From: Pseudomonas sp. R76
GTDB lineage: Bacteria; Pseudomonadota; Gammaproteobacteria; Pseudomonadales; Pseudomonadaceae
Direction of reading: 5' to 3'
NCBI RefSeq assembly: GCF_009834565.1
Contig: NZ_CP019428.1
Location: 992,001 to 1,056,000 of the forward strand
Length of the DNA stretch: 64,000 nt
Below are positions 55,868 to 64,000 of this stretch, piece after piece. The position numbers and the translations under genes are program-made. A model generated the notes under the pieces. The model searched no databases, was not told the DNA's origin, and worked only from the letters and a program-made list of their open reading frames with translations. The number at the start of each line of letters is the position of its first letter. Positions within the stretch are counted from its first letter, which is position 1.

Positions 55868-57188
55868 AGAGGTCACCTGTCACTGTCCAACGAAGATGGC
55901 CAGTCTCATATTTGGTCTTTATTTCGCTCAGCCGTAGGCCTTGAGCGGGTGCACCCGTGAGAGCGTCCAGCGGCGTTATTCCAGTCTCGTAACGCACCTC
56001 AAACTGTCTCCACTGAGGAGGTGGCGGTGGAGGTGGCGCAGGTTGACCTGGCACTGCGGGCTTTACTGGAACCACCACAGGGATTTCCTTGAATGTGGGT
56101 TCTTGCGAAAACTTGTGTAGCCAGGATGACAAGTTCGCCAACATCTCATCAGTCGGCTTGAGAGGTTCGTCACCAGCAGCAGGTAGCGATATGTCGATTT
56201 TTAGGAGCGCCAGAGATTTGCTTTCGTCAAAGGCTGGCCCGCCTGGGAAATGTCCCTGGGTTGCTTTGATGAGGTTGTCAGCCGTGCTGTTGCCGGAACG
56301 CTTGTATGAGGAAACCACCTGGGCGCCGTTGCAAAGCGCGTCTGTGAATTCCCATCCCGCAATAGAAAGCGGCAGTTGATAAATAACGCGGCTGCATTGC
56401 TCCAGAAAGTCGTCGACATAAGGGCGTTTAGCCCAAGGGTGCTCCAACGCCTGGGGCAACTGTTCGACGCCAGACTCTTGCTGCAGCCTAGCTAACTCTG
56501 CCAGGCGAAGTTGTTCAGCCTGGAATGCTGCTTCTTTGGCTATCCGGTCCTGATGACTCTGCCATTGAAGCCAGCCGATGATGCCGGCAGCGATCAGCGC
56601 ACCAACAATCGTCAGTTGCACCAATTCTGCTTTGGATAACCCAAAGACAAGTGGTCGAAGTCGGTACTCGCGTTTCAAATGCGAGGGTTGCAGCAGCTCT
56701 TCCACGTCCAGTGGTTGACCACCCATTTCAAACTCTGTGGGTAGGTACTCTTGGTCGAAGTTGATACCGCGACTGCGTTGCTGAACGACTCTACGACGAA
56801 CCTCGGCACCGGTGCCGATCATGTCGCACCCGGAGATCACACCTCCTTGATACACCGCGACAAGGGCATACTGGTCGAGGTCAGCGTCCGTTCTCCAGGC
56901 CGCAATCCACGAGTCTCCCAATTGACCAGCGAGCGTCGCTGCGAGGGAATACATGCCTTTGGTGACTTCGTCGCTGCGCGCAACGAAACCAGCCTGAATG
57001 ATTGCCGATGTTCTGCGAATGGCGACGATATCTAACTGGTGTTCACGGCCGTACTGCCTTGCTTCCTTCATGTGTCCAGTGACACTGCCCAATGGATGCC
57101 AGCGTAGGCCTGTGACGAACGATTTTCCTCTGTGCTGCAGCACCTGCACGCGCGCCGAGCGAGTGCTTTTGGCGATCTCCGCGACCAT
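55857..57188 (-). CDS. pilO: PilO of the type IVb pilus
   Basis: This 443-residue inner-membrane protein has a cytoplasmic N-terminal domain (about 1-175; GLRWHPLGSVTGHMKEARQY) resembling actin-like or GspL-like halves of pilus assembly proteins, a single membrane helix at about 182-200 (TIVGALIAAGIIGWLQW), a periplasmic coiled coil (DRIAKEAAFQAEQLRLAELA) and a beta/Pro-rich end (PVKPAVPGQPAPPPPPPPQW). It has the R64 PilO layout. Three bases separate it from the pilN stop. Confidence 0.83.
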   Translation of the reverse strand: MVAEIAKSTRSARVQVLQHRGKSFVTGLRWHPLGSVTGHMKEARQYGREHQLDIVAIRRTSAIIQAGFVARSDEVTKGMYSLAATLAGQLGDSWIAAWRTDADLDQYALVAVYQGGVISGCDMIGTGAEVRRRVVQQRSRGINFDQEYLPTEFEMGGQPLDVEELLQPSHLKREYRLRPLVFGLSKAELVQLTIVGALIAAGIIGWLQWQSHQDRIAKEAAFQAEQLRLAELARLQQESGVEQLPQALEHPWAKRPYVDDFLEQCSRVIYQLPLSIAGWEFTDALCNGAQVVSSYKRSGNSTADNLIKATQGHFPGGPAFDESKSLALLKIDISLPAAGDEPLKPTDEMLANLSSWLHKFSQEPTFKEIPVVVPVKPAVPGQPAPPPPPPPQWRQFEVRYETGITPLDALTGAPAQGLRLSEIKTKYETGHLRWTVTGDLYAK

Positions 57189-57191
57189 GGC

Positions 57192-59003
57192 TTACCCCTT
57201 GAATGCGCTGCAACGCAGCAAAGGGCTGGGGCAAGAGCCCCACGGATCGTTGGCGGCTGGAAAATTCAGGGCGCTCGGGCTGCCAGTGTCGCTATCAACA
57301 ACAGGTGTAATCAGCACGACCAACACATTGTGCTCGGTGTTGCGGATGCGACTACCGCCCAGGCCGAAGAATCCAGGATCACCGACACCGGATTTGGTCG
57401 CGTTTTCGCTGTTCTCCTCAAAGCCCGTCAGAACCAAGGTTTGGCCGCTACGCAATTTGACTTTGGGAGACAGGTTCTTGGTGTCGTAATCGGCGGTTTG
57501 AACGCTGGAACCATTGCTGGTGAAGGGGGTGAAGGTGGGTTTGCTGCTCATGCTCAGGGTGATCATGAGCAGCAGATTGTCCTGATCAATAATCCGAGGA
57601 AGCAACATCATGTTGAAACCGCTGGTGATCGTCGCCGGAGTCAGTGAGGTTGACGATCCGACAGAGGCCGTCGTGGTTGTCGAACTTGAGGCGATGTAGC
57701 TTTGGACATTGCCGATCTGGATAGGGGCCGGTTGCAAATTGAGCGTAGTCACCGACGGCGAACGGACATTTGAAATTCTGCCCTGCTCCGACAGTGCCTT
57801 TATGATCAAGTTAGATCCCGCCCAGGGCGACCTGGAGGTGTCCAAGATGCTCAGAGAGCCTGAGACCGCATTTGCGCCAATGCCCGTTGTGGCATTTTTA
57901 AGGGAGAAGCCCCACTTGTTGTTCAGGTTGGTATAGACCGCGGTCCAGTCCAGACCATTCTGGTCCTTATCGCTGAGGGTCACCTCGAAGACTTTGACGT
58001 TGAACAGCACCTGGCGCGTGATGCTGCGGTTGATCGAGTTCAAGTATTTCGAAACGTTGGAAAGGACTTCAGGACGGTCGTTCACCGTCAATGTCCCTGT
58101 TGATCGAGAAAGGAACATACGACCCTGCGGCTGCTGGCTTAGCATTGCTTGGACGTTTTTTTCGATATCTCCGATCAGTGATGTCTTGATTGAGACGGTC
58201 GTGCTCTGGTTACTGCCAGACTCGCCCGAAGCGCCAGATGATGAAGATCCGCCGCCCCCTCCGGAGCTCCCACTGCCAGTGGAGGTCAGCAAACCGGATT
58301 TCACAGTGCTTTCGATGACCTGATCATCACCAAACGCCCAGACATCGAAGGTTTTGGTATCGAAGTAGGTAACGTGCACGCTGCGATCATCGGATAAATA
58401 GTTCCATGCCAGGCCCTGTTGAGCGGTCACCTGATTCAACAAACCAGAAAGCTTGCCGCTGTACTTAACTGGGAATGTACGAGTCGCAAAGAGCCCATCC
58501 ATACCCGTAGATCGGGCGTTGCTCGGCATGTTGCCGATGACACCGGCTGGCATGAAACTGGACAGGTTATCCGGTGATGCCATAACCGGTGGCGTATTAG
58601 ATCCTGCGTTACCTTGATTGCGAGTGGATAGAACGCTTGGGTCGATCGCATCTGGAGCCACGATGACTGGAACGCCACACTCGCTCGTGATGTAGTTCGC
58701 GACCTCTGCGATCCCAACGTTATAAGACGGGCGATAAGTAATGTCGCAATCCATGGACAGCGGCAAACCGCGCTTGGCGACCATGGGTTGTTTTGAGACC
58801 CATGGCTTGTCGCTGAATACCACGGTTTCGCGTGCAGGCTCTTGTTGCTGATTGCGAAGGAAGCGGCTGTATTGAGAGGCGGTCGCTGCGTCGTTTTCGG
58901 CACGGCTGGCCGACTCATTCACCCGCTGCAGTGAGCAGGAACTGATCAGAGTCATGATCAGCAATGAGGCTGTGCCTCGGATCCAGAGGCCTGCAGTCAT
59001 CAT
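57192..59003 (-). CDS. pilN: PilN, outer-membrane secretin of the type IVb pilus
   Basis: This 603-residue lipoprotein secretin has a signal and lipobox LIMTLISSCS with Cys at about 23. It then has a short N domain, an N1-like module (GKLSGLLNQVTAQQGLAWNY), a Ser/Gly-rich loop (TSTGSGSSGGGGGSSSSGAS) and the secretin domain from about 330 (VLFNVKVFEVTLSDKDQNGL). The end LSPKVKLRSGQTLVLTGFEE and SRIRNTEHNVLVVLITPVV are classical secretin-end motifs. It forms the outer-membrane pore for the pilus. The start overlaps the pilL stop by four bases. Confidence 0.9.
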   Translation of the reverse strand: MMTAGLWIRGTASLLIMTLISSCSLQRVNESASRAENDAATASQYSRFLRNQQQEPARETVVFSDKPWVSKQPMVAKRGLPLSMDCDITYRPSYNVGIAEVANYITSECGVPVIVAPDAIDPSVLSTRNQGNAGSNTPPVMASPDNLSSFMPAGVIGNMPSNARSTGMDGLFATRTFPVKYSGKLSGLLNQVTAQQGLAWNYLSDDRSVHVTYFDTKTFDVWAFGDDQVIESTVKSGLLTSTGSGSSGGGGGSSSSGASGESGSNQSTTVSIKTSLIGDIEKNVQAMLSQQPQGRMFLSRSTGTLTVNDRPEVLSNVSKYLNSINRSITRQVLFNVKVFEVTLSDKDQNGLDWTAVYTNLNNKWGFSLKNATTGIGANAVSGSLSILDTSRSPWAGSNLIIKALSEQGRISNVRSPSVTTLNLQPAPIQIGNVQSYIASSSTTTTASVGSSTSLTPATITSGFNMMLLPRIIDQDNLLLMITLSMSSKPTFTPFTSNGSSVQTADYDTKNLSPKVKLRSGQTLVLTGFEENSENATKSGVGDPGFFGLGGSRIRNTEHNVLVVLITPVVDSDTGSPSALNFPAANDPWGSCPSPLLRCSAFKG

Positions 59004-60136
59004 TTTTTCCTCTCTGCGATGTAAAGCACCAACTGTGCTGGGCTGCCGTCTACGACGAATGAGCGAGGGGCTGAGTCGTACAGCGGAAAGATCTCTTTGA
59101 TAGCCTCCTCAAAGCTGCCCTCAAACCGAAGCGGGGCGTCGATGGGGTAATCCAAGTCGTCGACCTTCCAAATTAGCGTCCACTTAGCCCTTGCTGCCCA
59201 GGCTTCTACGGTTTGCCGAAGGGTTGAGCCAGTGGTCGCCGTCCATATCTGGGCCAGCGGCTTTGGAGCGGTTACCACTGCGGGAGTAGGCTTTGGCGCG
59301 ACTGAGGTACTTGGGGCAACGTGTCCAGACTTCCCAATGCTTGCAGGCTGAGTGGTGGAAGCGTTAAGCGCCGAGGTGACTGACGGGCTCGCTTTGGTTT
59401 TCCCGGAAGAGGTCGTAATAGAGCCATCCTTGGCGGGCACTGCTGGGGTAGATACTGGGGTTGCAGCTGCTGGTGCTGCAGGAGCAGTTTTTATCGGCGC
59501 CGGTGAGGGCACGGCGACGACAACGGTACCGGGCGTTTCGCCGCTGGTAGTGTTTTTCGGAGTCGCTGAAGCCAATGGAGTGGAAGGTGCGGAGGTAGCG
59601 GCCACTTGCATTGGAGCAGTGCGCGATGATTCCGGGAGCTGGTAACCAGGGCGCAGCACGTAACACACCTGGCGATTCACTTCATCCACCTTCACCTGCC
59701 AGGCCGGACCCGCGAGCACTTGCAGCGTGTTACGCAATGTCATTGGCCCAAGCTTGTACTGGGCCGCTGGGAGTGGTCGCGTGTAAAGGATGTTGACGTG
59801 ACCGGTGTCGGGCGAGCACAGCGTGTAGCCTGAACGATCCACGACGTATTGCATGGCATCGCGCACATTGGGGTGCATGTTGGCAGGAATGCTGATGTCA
59901 ATGATCTGAGCCATCAGGTCACGCTGACCCGAGTCAGGCAAGGTACTGACCAGGGTGTAACGCCCGTATCGCACGACCGGTTCCTTCTCAGGCACGGCGC
60001 CGCTAGGGTAGAGGTCCGGCGTCAACATGTCCGGGTTACGGCTGCTATCAAACGCCGGCTTAGGCGTCTGTGGCGTGTGGGTTGCGCAACTGGCGACGAG
60101 CGCGAGCAGGGAGAGTGTGGTGAAGTGCCTGATCAT
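59000..60136 (-). CDS. pilL: PilL-like lipoprotein of the type IVb pilus
   Basis: This 378-residue protein starts at ATG 60136 (MIRHFTTLSLLALVASCATH), which gives a signal with lipobox LVASC (Cys17); the longer GTG start at 60169 would spoil it. Two beta-rich modules (residues about 60-150, and a C-terminal TcpQ-like domain at about 290-378 with WAARAKWTLIWKVDDLDYPI) flank a long Ala/Pro/Thr-rich linker. It probably supports PilN secretin assembly. It is the first gene of the pilus operon; the shared regulatory block is at 60193-60229. Confidence 0.85.
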   Translation of the reverse strand: MIRHFTTLSLLALVASCATHTPQTPKPAFDSSRNPDMLTPDLYPSGAVPEKEPVVRYGRYTLVSTLPDSGQRDLMAQIIDISIPANMHPNVRDAMQYVVDRSGYTLCSPDTGHVNILYTRPLPAAQYKLGPMTLRNTLQVLAGPAWQVKVDEVNRQVCYVLRPGYQLPESSRTAPMQVAATSAPSTPLASATPKNTTSGETPGTVVVAVPSPAPIKTAPAAPAAATPVSTPAVPAKDGSITTSSGKTKASPSVTSALNASTTQPASIGKSGHVAPSTSVAPKPTPAVVTAPKPLAQIWTATTGSTLRQTVEAWAARAKWTLIWKVDDLDYPIDAPLRFEGSFEEAIKEIFPLYDSAPRSFVVDGSPAQLVLYIAERKK

Positions 60137-60192
60137 GTGCCGAAAGGCCCCCTTTGATGATGGAGGCACAGTGACAGCCGGTCATTGGTGGC

Positions 60193-60229
60193 GCAGCAGG
60201 AAATAGAGAACTGCGTCTTAAGGTTTTTA
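60193..60229 (-). promoter_or_regulatory. Regulatory block shared with the conjugation operon (copy 2)
   Basis: On the minus strand TAAAAAC, CAGT and CTATTTCCTGCTGC, then CC and CCGG, upstream of pilL. It matches the block at 37884-37921: fourteen bases (CTATTTCCTGCTGC) are identical, and the distance to TAAAAAC is 16 versus 17 bases. Confidence 0.55.
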
Positions 60230-60300
60230 TGCGAGCGCTAAGCCAAGCCGTCCGTCAAAACATTGTGATCCTCAGTCTTGGAGAAAGCCTAATGAATTGC

Positions 60301-62256
60301 TCACAAGTAATTCACGAGTTCGGATCTAGCGTTGGCCGCTGCATCCGGCTCTATCAGGTCGCTCGCTAGTTGTCGTTTATCCATCAGCATTTGCCATAGC
60401 ATCTGATCAATGGTGTTCTCCACCAGCGGGATTTTCACCACAACCATTCGTAGCTGCCCATTCCGGTAGGCTCTATCCTCAGCCTGATCCTGTAGTCCTG
60501 GCGTCCAGGGCAGCCCGAGGAACATCACATAGTTGGCAGCCGTCAGGTTGTTGCCGGTACCAGCGGCAGAGGTGGTCGCTGCGAACACTCTGGTGTCAGG
60601 ATCACTTTGAAATCGGTCGATCGCCTTTTGGCGTTTGCCTATGGAGTCACTGCCTACCACGGTAACGCAACCGTGTCCGGCCTCCTCGCACTGCGCACGC
60701 AGGGTGCTGACCGTGTCCTTGAACTCACAGAACAAGATGACTTTGTCTTCCACATCCAGTTCGCACAGCAGCTCCATGACGACCCGAACCTTCACCTTTT
60801 CCAGCAATTGGCGCAGCGAGCCTAGCCTGGCCAGACTTGGTCTGTCTTCAAGGCGTATCCGGTCGTATTCACGACGTTCCTCGACTGAAAGCTCTACCGG
60901 CAAAGTCTGACGCTGCTTGCCCTTGAGATCTGTGAGCACGTCTTTACGTCGACGAAGCATCCAGTCGCTAATCGCATCTCGAAGATTCTTGCGAAATTCC
61001 GGGCTGCCGGCGAACTGTTCGCAGAACTCCTTGAGTGACAGCTTTCCAACGGGATGGCCGGAAAGCCGCAATAGCGTGTGAAGTTCTGACTCTCGATTCA
61101 GGACGGGTGTACCGGTCAACAAATAACGATTGGCAACCTTGGCTGCAATGTCGAAGCCATGGCGCGTCCATGCAGCGGTGGGCTCTTTCAGACGGTGAGC
61201 CTCATCGATGATCATTACTTCAAAATGGCCGGCCTGCAGGACATAGTCGCCCAAGCGCTCGTAGTTGACGATGGTCCACTGCAACGACGGATCAAAGACC
61301 TGCTGACCTATTCTGGCTTCGGGATACACCATCTGGATTTCACGTTGCCAGTTGATAATCAGAGTCGACAAAGTGATGACAAGGATGGGGCGGTCTCCCG
61401 CTCGAATAGCGGCAGCGATGATGGCCTGACGTGTTTTTCCAAGGCCCATATCATCGGCGAGCAATGCACTGGTCCGTTGCAGCAAATGCCGGATGCCCGC
61501 TGGTTGATGGCTGAGCAATGAATAACTCGCCAGGGCCAGATCGATTTGTTCAGTGGTGAACTCGGTCCGCTCGATGGATGGCACAGCGGCAAGGTAAACG
61601 TCGGTTGAAACATCTTCGTTGCCAGACGGAGCCGCGCGCTCTTGGGGCGGACCTCCGAGGCTGATGCGAGTTACTTCATCTGCGGGAACAATAGATCCGT
61701 CGGTCAGCAGCTCCTGCACGGTGTCGAGGATCTCGAACTGATCTTCAGAAAGCCCCAGCTCAAGTATGAGGTTTGAGCGCACCAGTTCGGCGGTCGAATC
61801 AATGCGCCAAGACTTGGACTGGCCAAGGAACACGCCGTGCATACGGCGAGATACAGCAACGGCTCCAGGGTGATAGTCGCCAGACAACAGAATGCCCCCC
61901 TGAGCCAGTGGAGCAATTCTGAAAGTTAAACCCCAGGTGAATGCTTGCCGGTCTGGTGATTGTTGCGCGTCTGCAAATTTTGCGGAGAAGGTCTGCCAGC
62001 TCTCGTTGAAACGGCTTTCGGTCAACTCCATCAGGCGGTGAAAGAGCAGATTCAGGTCGTCCAATAACTTGCCTTTCGGCAATCGCCAATATCGATGATG
62101 TGGATGCTCCGCACGACGGATGTAGAAACCATCACGCTCAAGAAACAGGCGGTTGGCCCCCTCGACGTACTGCAGCAGGATCCCGAAGTCATAGCCGTCG
62201 AAGGTCACCTTTTCGACCAGTTCCTGCCGGCCGTTTATGAGACGCGGACGGCTCAT
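60301..62256 (-). CDS. SNF2-family helicase of the ICE
   Basis: This 651-residue ATPase starts at ATG 62256 (MSRPRLINGRQELVEKVTFD), which overlaps the stop of the small upstream ORF as ATGA; an in-frame ATG at 62283 gives nine more residues. Motif I is MGLGKT (270-275), DEAH is at 351-354 (IIDEAHRLKEP), motif III YLLTGTPVLNRE, and the C-terminal motifs are FAATTSAAGTGNNLTAANYV and DQAEDRAYRNGQ. A ~220-residue N-terminal domain of unknown role precedes the helicase part, with HHRYWRLPKGKLLDDLNLL. It probably handles ICE DNA; helicases of this type are regular neighbours of the topoisomerase on these islands. Confidence 0.87.
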   Translation of the reverse strand: MSRPRLINGRQELVEKVTFDGYDFGILLQYVEGANRLFLERDGFYIRRAEHPHHRYWRLPKGKLLDDLNLLFHRLMELTESRFNESWQTFSAKFADAQQSPDRQAFTWGLTFRIAPLAQGGILLSGDYHPGAVAVSRRMHGVFLGQSKSWRIDSTAELVRSNLILELGLSEDQFEILDTVQELLTDGSIVPADEVTRISLGGPPQERAAPSGNEDVSTDVYLAAVPSIERTEFTTEQIDLALASYSLLSHQPAGIRHLLQRTSALLADDMGLGKTRQAIIAAAIRAGDRPILVITLSTLIINWQREIQMVYPEARIGQQVFDPSLQWTIVNYERLGDYVLQAGHFEVMIIDEAHRLKEPTAAWTRHGFDIAAKVANRYLLTGTPVLNRESELHTLLRLSGHPVGKLSLKEFCEQFAGSPEFRKNLRDAISDWMLRRRKDVLTDLKGKQRQTLPVELSVEERREYDRIRLEDRPSLARLGSLRQLLEKVKVRVVMELLCELDVEDKVILFCEFKDTVSTLRAQCEEAGHGCVTVVGSDSIGKRQKAIDRFQSDPDTRVFAATTSAAGTGNNLTAANYVMFLGLPWTPGLQDQAEDRAYRNGQLRMVVVKIPLVENTIDQMLWQMLMDKRQLASDLIEPDAAANARSELVNYL

Positions 62257-62369
62257 GTTCTGCTCAGGCGCAGGTTGATCCATTCCGCAATTTGTCGGTC
62301 AGAGAACTTCTCCAGCTTCGGCGCTAAGAGGCGCAGTCCCAACACCGATTGTCTCTTCTGTTCGCTCAC
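62253..62369 (-). CDS. 38-residue ORF coupled to the SNF2 helicase
   Basis: GTG 62369, with GAGGAGGTC upstream (an excellent ribosome site), opens MSEQKRQSVLGLRLLAPKLE...DRQIAEWINLRLSRT and ends in TGA overlapping the helicase ATG at 62254-62256. The protein is basic and helical. The strong ribosome site, the ATGA overlap and the intact frame support a real gene, perhaps a translational coupler or a small helicase partner. Confidence 0.55.
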   Translation of the reverse strand: MSEQKRQSVLGLRLLAPKLEKFSDRQIAEWINLRLSRT

Positions 62370-62479
62370 CCATGACCTCCTCTGCAATTTCGCAGAGGAA
62401 TGTCAGGTATAGGCGCGGTCGGCTTCCAGGGTTAATGCGTAACGGCGTTGACGGTGATTTGTATCGACAATGGCAGAGG

Positions 62480-64000
62480 TCAACCCCCTCTGGGTTTATT
62501 GAGATCGGGTTTGCCATTCAAGTTTGGAAAACTCACCTTGCAACCATTCGATTTGAAGCCTGTGCAACCCCAAAAGTCATAGCCACCGTCCCCTTTTTTT
62601 TGTCGCCTTGCGAGGGGCTGATTGCACTTGGGACAGTTGAAATCGCCGCCTGCTTTGGCTGGGCGTGGAGCTGACGCCATGGGCACACTTGGCATTCCAC
62701 GTTGCTGAGACAGTTCCTCTTCCAAGCGCCTATGCAGGCGTGCAACGACAGCTCCATAGGTGTCTTGGCCCTGGGCGATTTTGTCCAAATCGCGCTCCAG
62801 CTCCCTCGTAAAATCGAGCTCCACGAAACTGAAGAACCCTTCCAGCTTCGCGATTGTTTCCTCCCCCAGCGGCGCCGGTACCAGCTTGCGGCTTTTTTCC
62901 TCGATCATTCCTTTGCTGGTGATGTTCTTCAAGATCGAAGCGAACGTACTGGGACGACCAATACCGCGGCGCTCCATTTCCTTGATTAGACTGGCCTTGG
63001 TGTAGCGGGATGGCGGCTGAGTTTTCTTCTTCAGCAGTTCTCCGTTGTGCACAGAGAGGATCTGTTTTGGTGAGAGTGCAGGAACTGGGTTGCTCGCTGC
63101 TGCATCTTCCTCATCATCTGTGTCATCGCCTTTGAGCAGTTTCCGCCACCCAGGATGAAAAAGGGTTTCACCAGTTGCATTGAATCGCAGAGCCTTACCA
63201 TTTGGGCCAACCGCGAGCAGTTTTACAGCACGCACGTCGAATACCGCCGCTTCGATCTGGCTGGCCAGCGCCCGGACCCAAATCAACTTGTACAGGGCGA
63301 GCTCCTCGTCGTTCTCACCAGCTTTTGCATCAGCCCAATGCGTCGGGGTAATAGCGGGGTGGCCTTCCTGCGCGCCTTCGGCGGCCTTGAATGTACGTCG
63401 CTCGCCGACGGTCTTCAACCCGATGGATCTAGCTACGGTTCTTATATCCTCCATGGCCTCGTCTGGTACGTTGGGATTATCCGTCCTGTGGTAGGTAATG
63501 ACGCCTTGTTCATACAATCGCTGAGCGACTTGCATGGTCTTGTCCGGGTCCCATTTCAAGGCGTTGCTGGCTGCTTGTTGAAGGGTGGAAGAGATGAAGG
63601 GCGCAGGTGGGTGGCGCTCGGCCTTGCGGTCTTCACAGGACTCGACGACGACATTACGTGTGCCGGCGACGAGTTGGGCCAGGTTGGCATCTTGAACGTA
63701 AGGAAAGTCCTTGCTCGCGAAATCCGGTACCGATTGCCAATCTGCATACCAGGTGGTGCCCTGATTCATATCCACAAAGTTCAGACGCACACCGAAGTGG
63801 TTGACTACCTGAAAGTTGCGGATCTCGCGCTCGCGCAAAACCACCAGGTATACGGCAGGCGATTGCACGCGGCCTGCAGAGGTGGGCTTGCCCATCAGTC
63901 GGCGTAGCTCCTGAGTCACCAGGTAACCCACCAAGCGATCAAGTACACGCCGGCATTCTTGTGAGGCGACTCTGTTCAAATCGATTTGGCGAGGATTGGC
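62480..64000 (-). CDS. topB: Type IA topoisomerase (TopB/TraE-like), 5' end outside the window
   Basis: The last ~506 residues of a DNA topoisomerase III-like enzyme are visible. The gene continues past base 64000, so the Toprim start is not seen. GKPTSAGRVQSPAVYLVVLR is the family block. The catalytic tyrosine is in GVITYHRTDNPNVPDEAM (Tyr codon 63491-63493), and TKASLIKEMERRGIGRPSTF is the conserved helix before the end. A zinc-binding C-terminal domain follows (CPKCNQPLARRQ...WGCTG). ICEs of this class carry such an enzyme, related to plasmid TraE/TopB, probably to resolve ICE DNA. It is upstream of the SNF2 gene on the same strand. Confidence 0.92.
   Translation of the reverse strand, partial: ANPRQIDLNRVASQECRRVLDRLVGYLVTQELRRLMGKPTSAGRVQSPAVYLVVLREREIRNFQVVNHFGVRLNFVDMNQGTTWYADWQSVPDFASKDFPYVQDANLAQLVAGTRNVVVESCEDRKAERHPPAPFISSTLQQAASNALKWDPDKTMQVAQRLYEQGVITYHRTDNPNVPDEAMEDIRTVARSIGLKTVGERRTFKAAEGAQEGHPAITPTHWADAKAGENDEELALYKLIWVRALASQIEAAVFDVRAVKLLAVGPNGKALRFNATGETLFHPGWRKLLKGDDTDDEEDAAASNPVPALSPKQILSVHNGELLKKKTQPPSRYTKASLIKEMERRGIGRPSTFASILKNITSKGMIEEKSRKLVPAPLGEETIAKLEGFFSFVELDFTRELERDLDKIAQGQDTYGAVVARLHRRLEEELSQQRGMPSVPMASAPRPAKAGGDFNCPKCNQPLARRQKKGDGGYDFWGCTGFKSNGCKVSFPNLNGKPDLNKPRGG

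Noticed and set aside
62299..62517. 72-residue minus-strand frame between topoisomerase and SNF2 genes
   Set aside because: The overlapping 38-residue frame at 62253-62369 has a far better ribosome site and coupling; the longer frame starts inside the topoisomerase end.
1..64000. tRNA or rRNA genes and ICE attachment sites
   Set aside because: No cloverleaf-like sequence, rRNA segment, or integrase-proximal repeat was seen; the ICE ends must lie outside the window or be degraded.

Overview
The window looks like accessory DNA from a Pseudomonas of the fluorescens/syringae type. This is inferred from the GC-rich coding style, the family types and the gene order. Most of it (about 20.7-64 kb, nearly all on the minus strand) is the core of an integrative conjugative element (ICE) of the PFGI-1/PAPI-1/ICEclc class, with a mating-pair formation type G secretion system. 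Neither end of the ICE is visible: no integrase, att site, relaxase or partition gene lies in the window.

Layout. (1) 0.3-13.6 kb, plus strand: a contact-dependent inhibition locus with transporter cdiB, a 3703-residue cdiA and an AT-rich toxin-tip/immunity pair; the toxin looks ParB-like. (2) 13.6-20.4 kb: a patchwork of broken and small genes. It holds a 5'-truncated umuC, an SRAP protein, a nonsense-interrupted small ORF, and a 2662-bp element with Tn3-type ends, long inverted repeats and a perfect 5-bp target duplication (TATGA). The element carries one gene, an AAA_13-type ATPase with a CPYC zinc hook, and is inserted in a small gene. (3) 20.7-37.8 kb, minus: the conjugation operon, from a coiled-coil membrane protein through a transglycosylase, TraD coupling protein, pilin-like and VirB3/8/9/10/7-like proteins to a VirB4-like ATPase and a DsbA-like thioredoxin. 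A UvrD-like helicase, a DUF4177-like gene and an opposite-strand gene interrupt it. The TraU/TraN/TraG-like genes usually found after VirB4 are not here. (4) 38-40 kb: an O-acyltransferase cargo gene. (5) 40-48.5 kb: ICE housekeeping genes (helicase, NPPY methyltransferase, DUF3275, DUF3577-type replication protein and small unknowns), many preceded by a recurring leader hairpin; two also have a longer structured leader. (6) 49.3-60.1 kb: a complete R64-like type IVb pilus operon pilL-N-O-P-Q-R-S-T-V-M without a prepilin peptidase. (7) 60.3-64 kb: an SNF2 helicase, a 38-residue ORF and a type IA topoisomerase running off the window.

How it works together (inference): the type IVb pilus brings recipients close, the type G secretion system and coupling protein move the DNA, and the topoisomerase, helicases and DUF3577 protein handle ICE DNA. 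The pilus and conjugation operons share an upstream sequence block, suggesting joint control. The Cdi locus, the Tn3-borne ATPase and the acyltransferase are competition, defence or surface cargo. The most unusual signals are the paired leader RNAs with compensatory stem changes (47.88-48.00 and 48.51-48.63 kb), the recurring SD-proximal hairpins, and the Tn3-type cassette carrying a lone putative defence gene.
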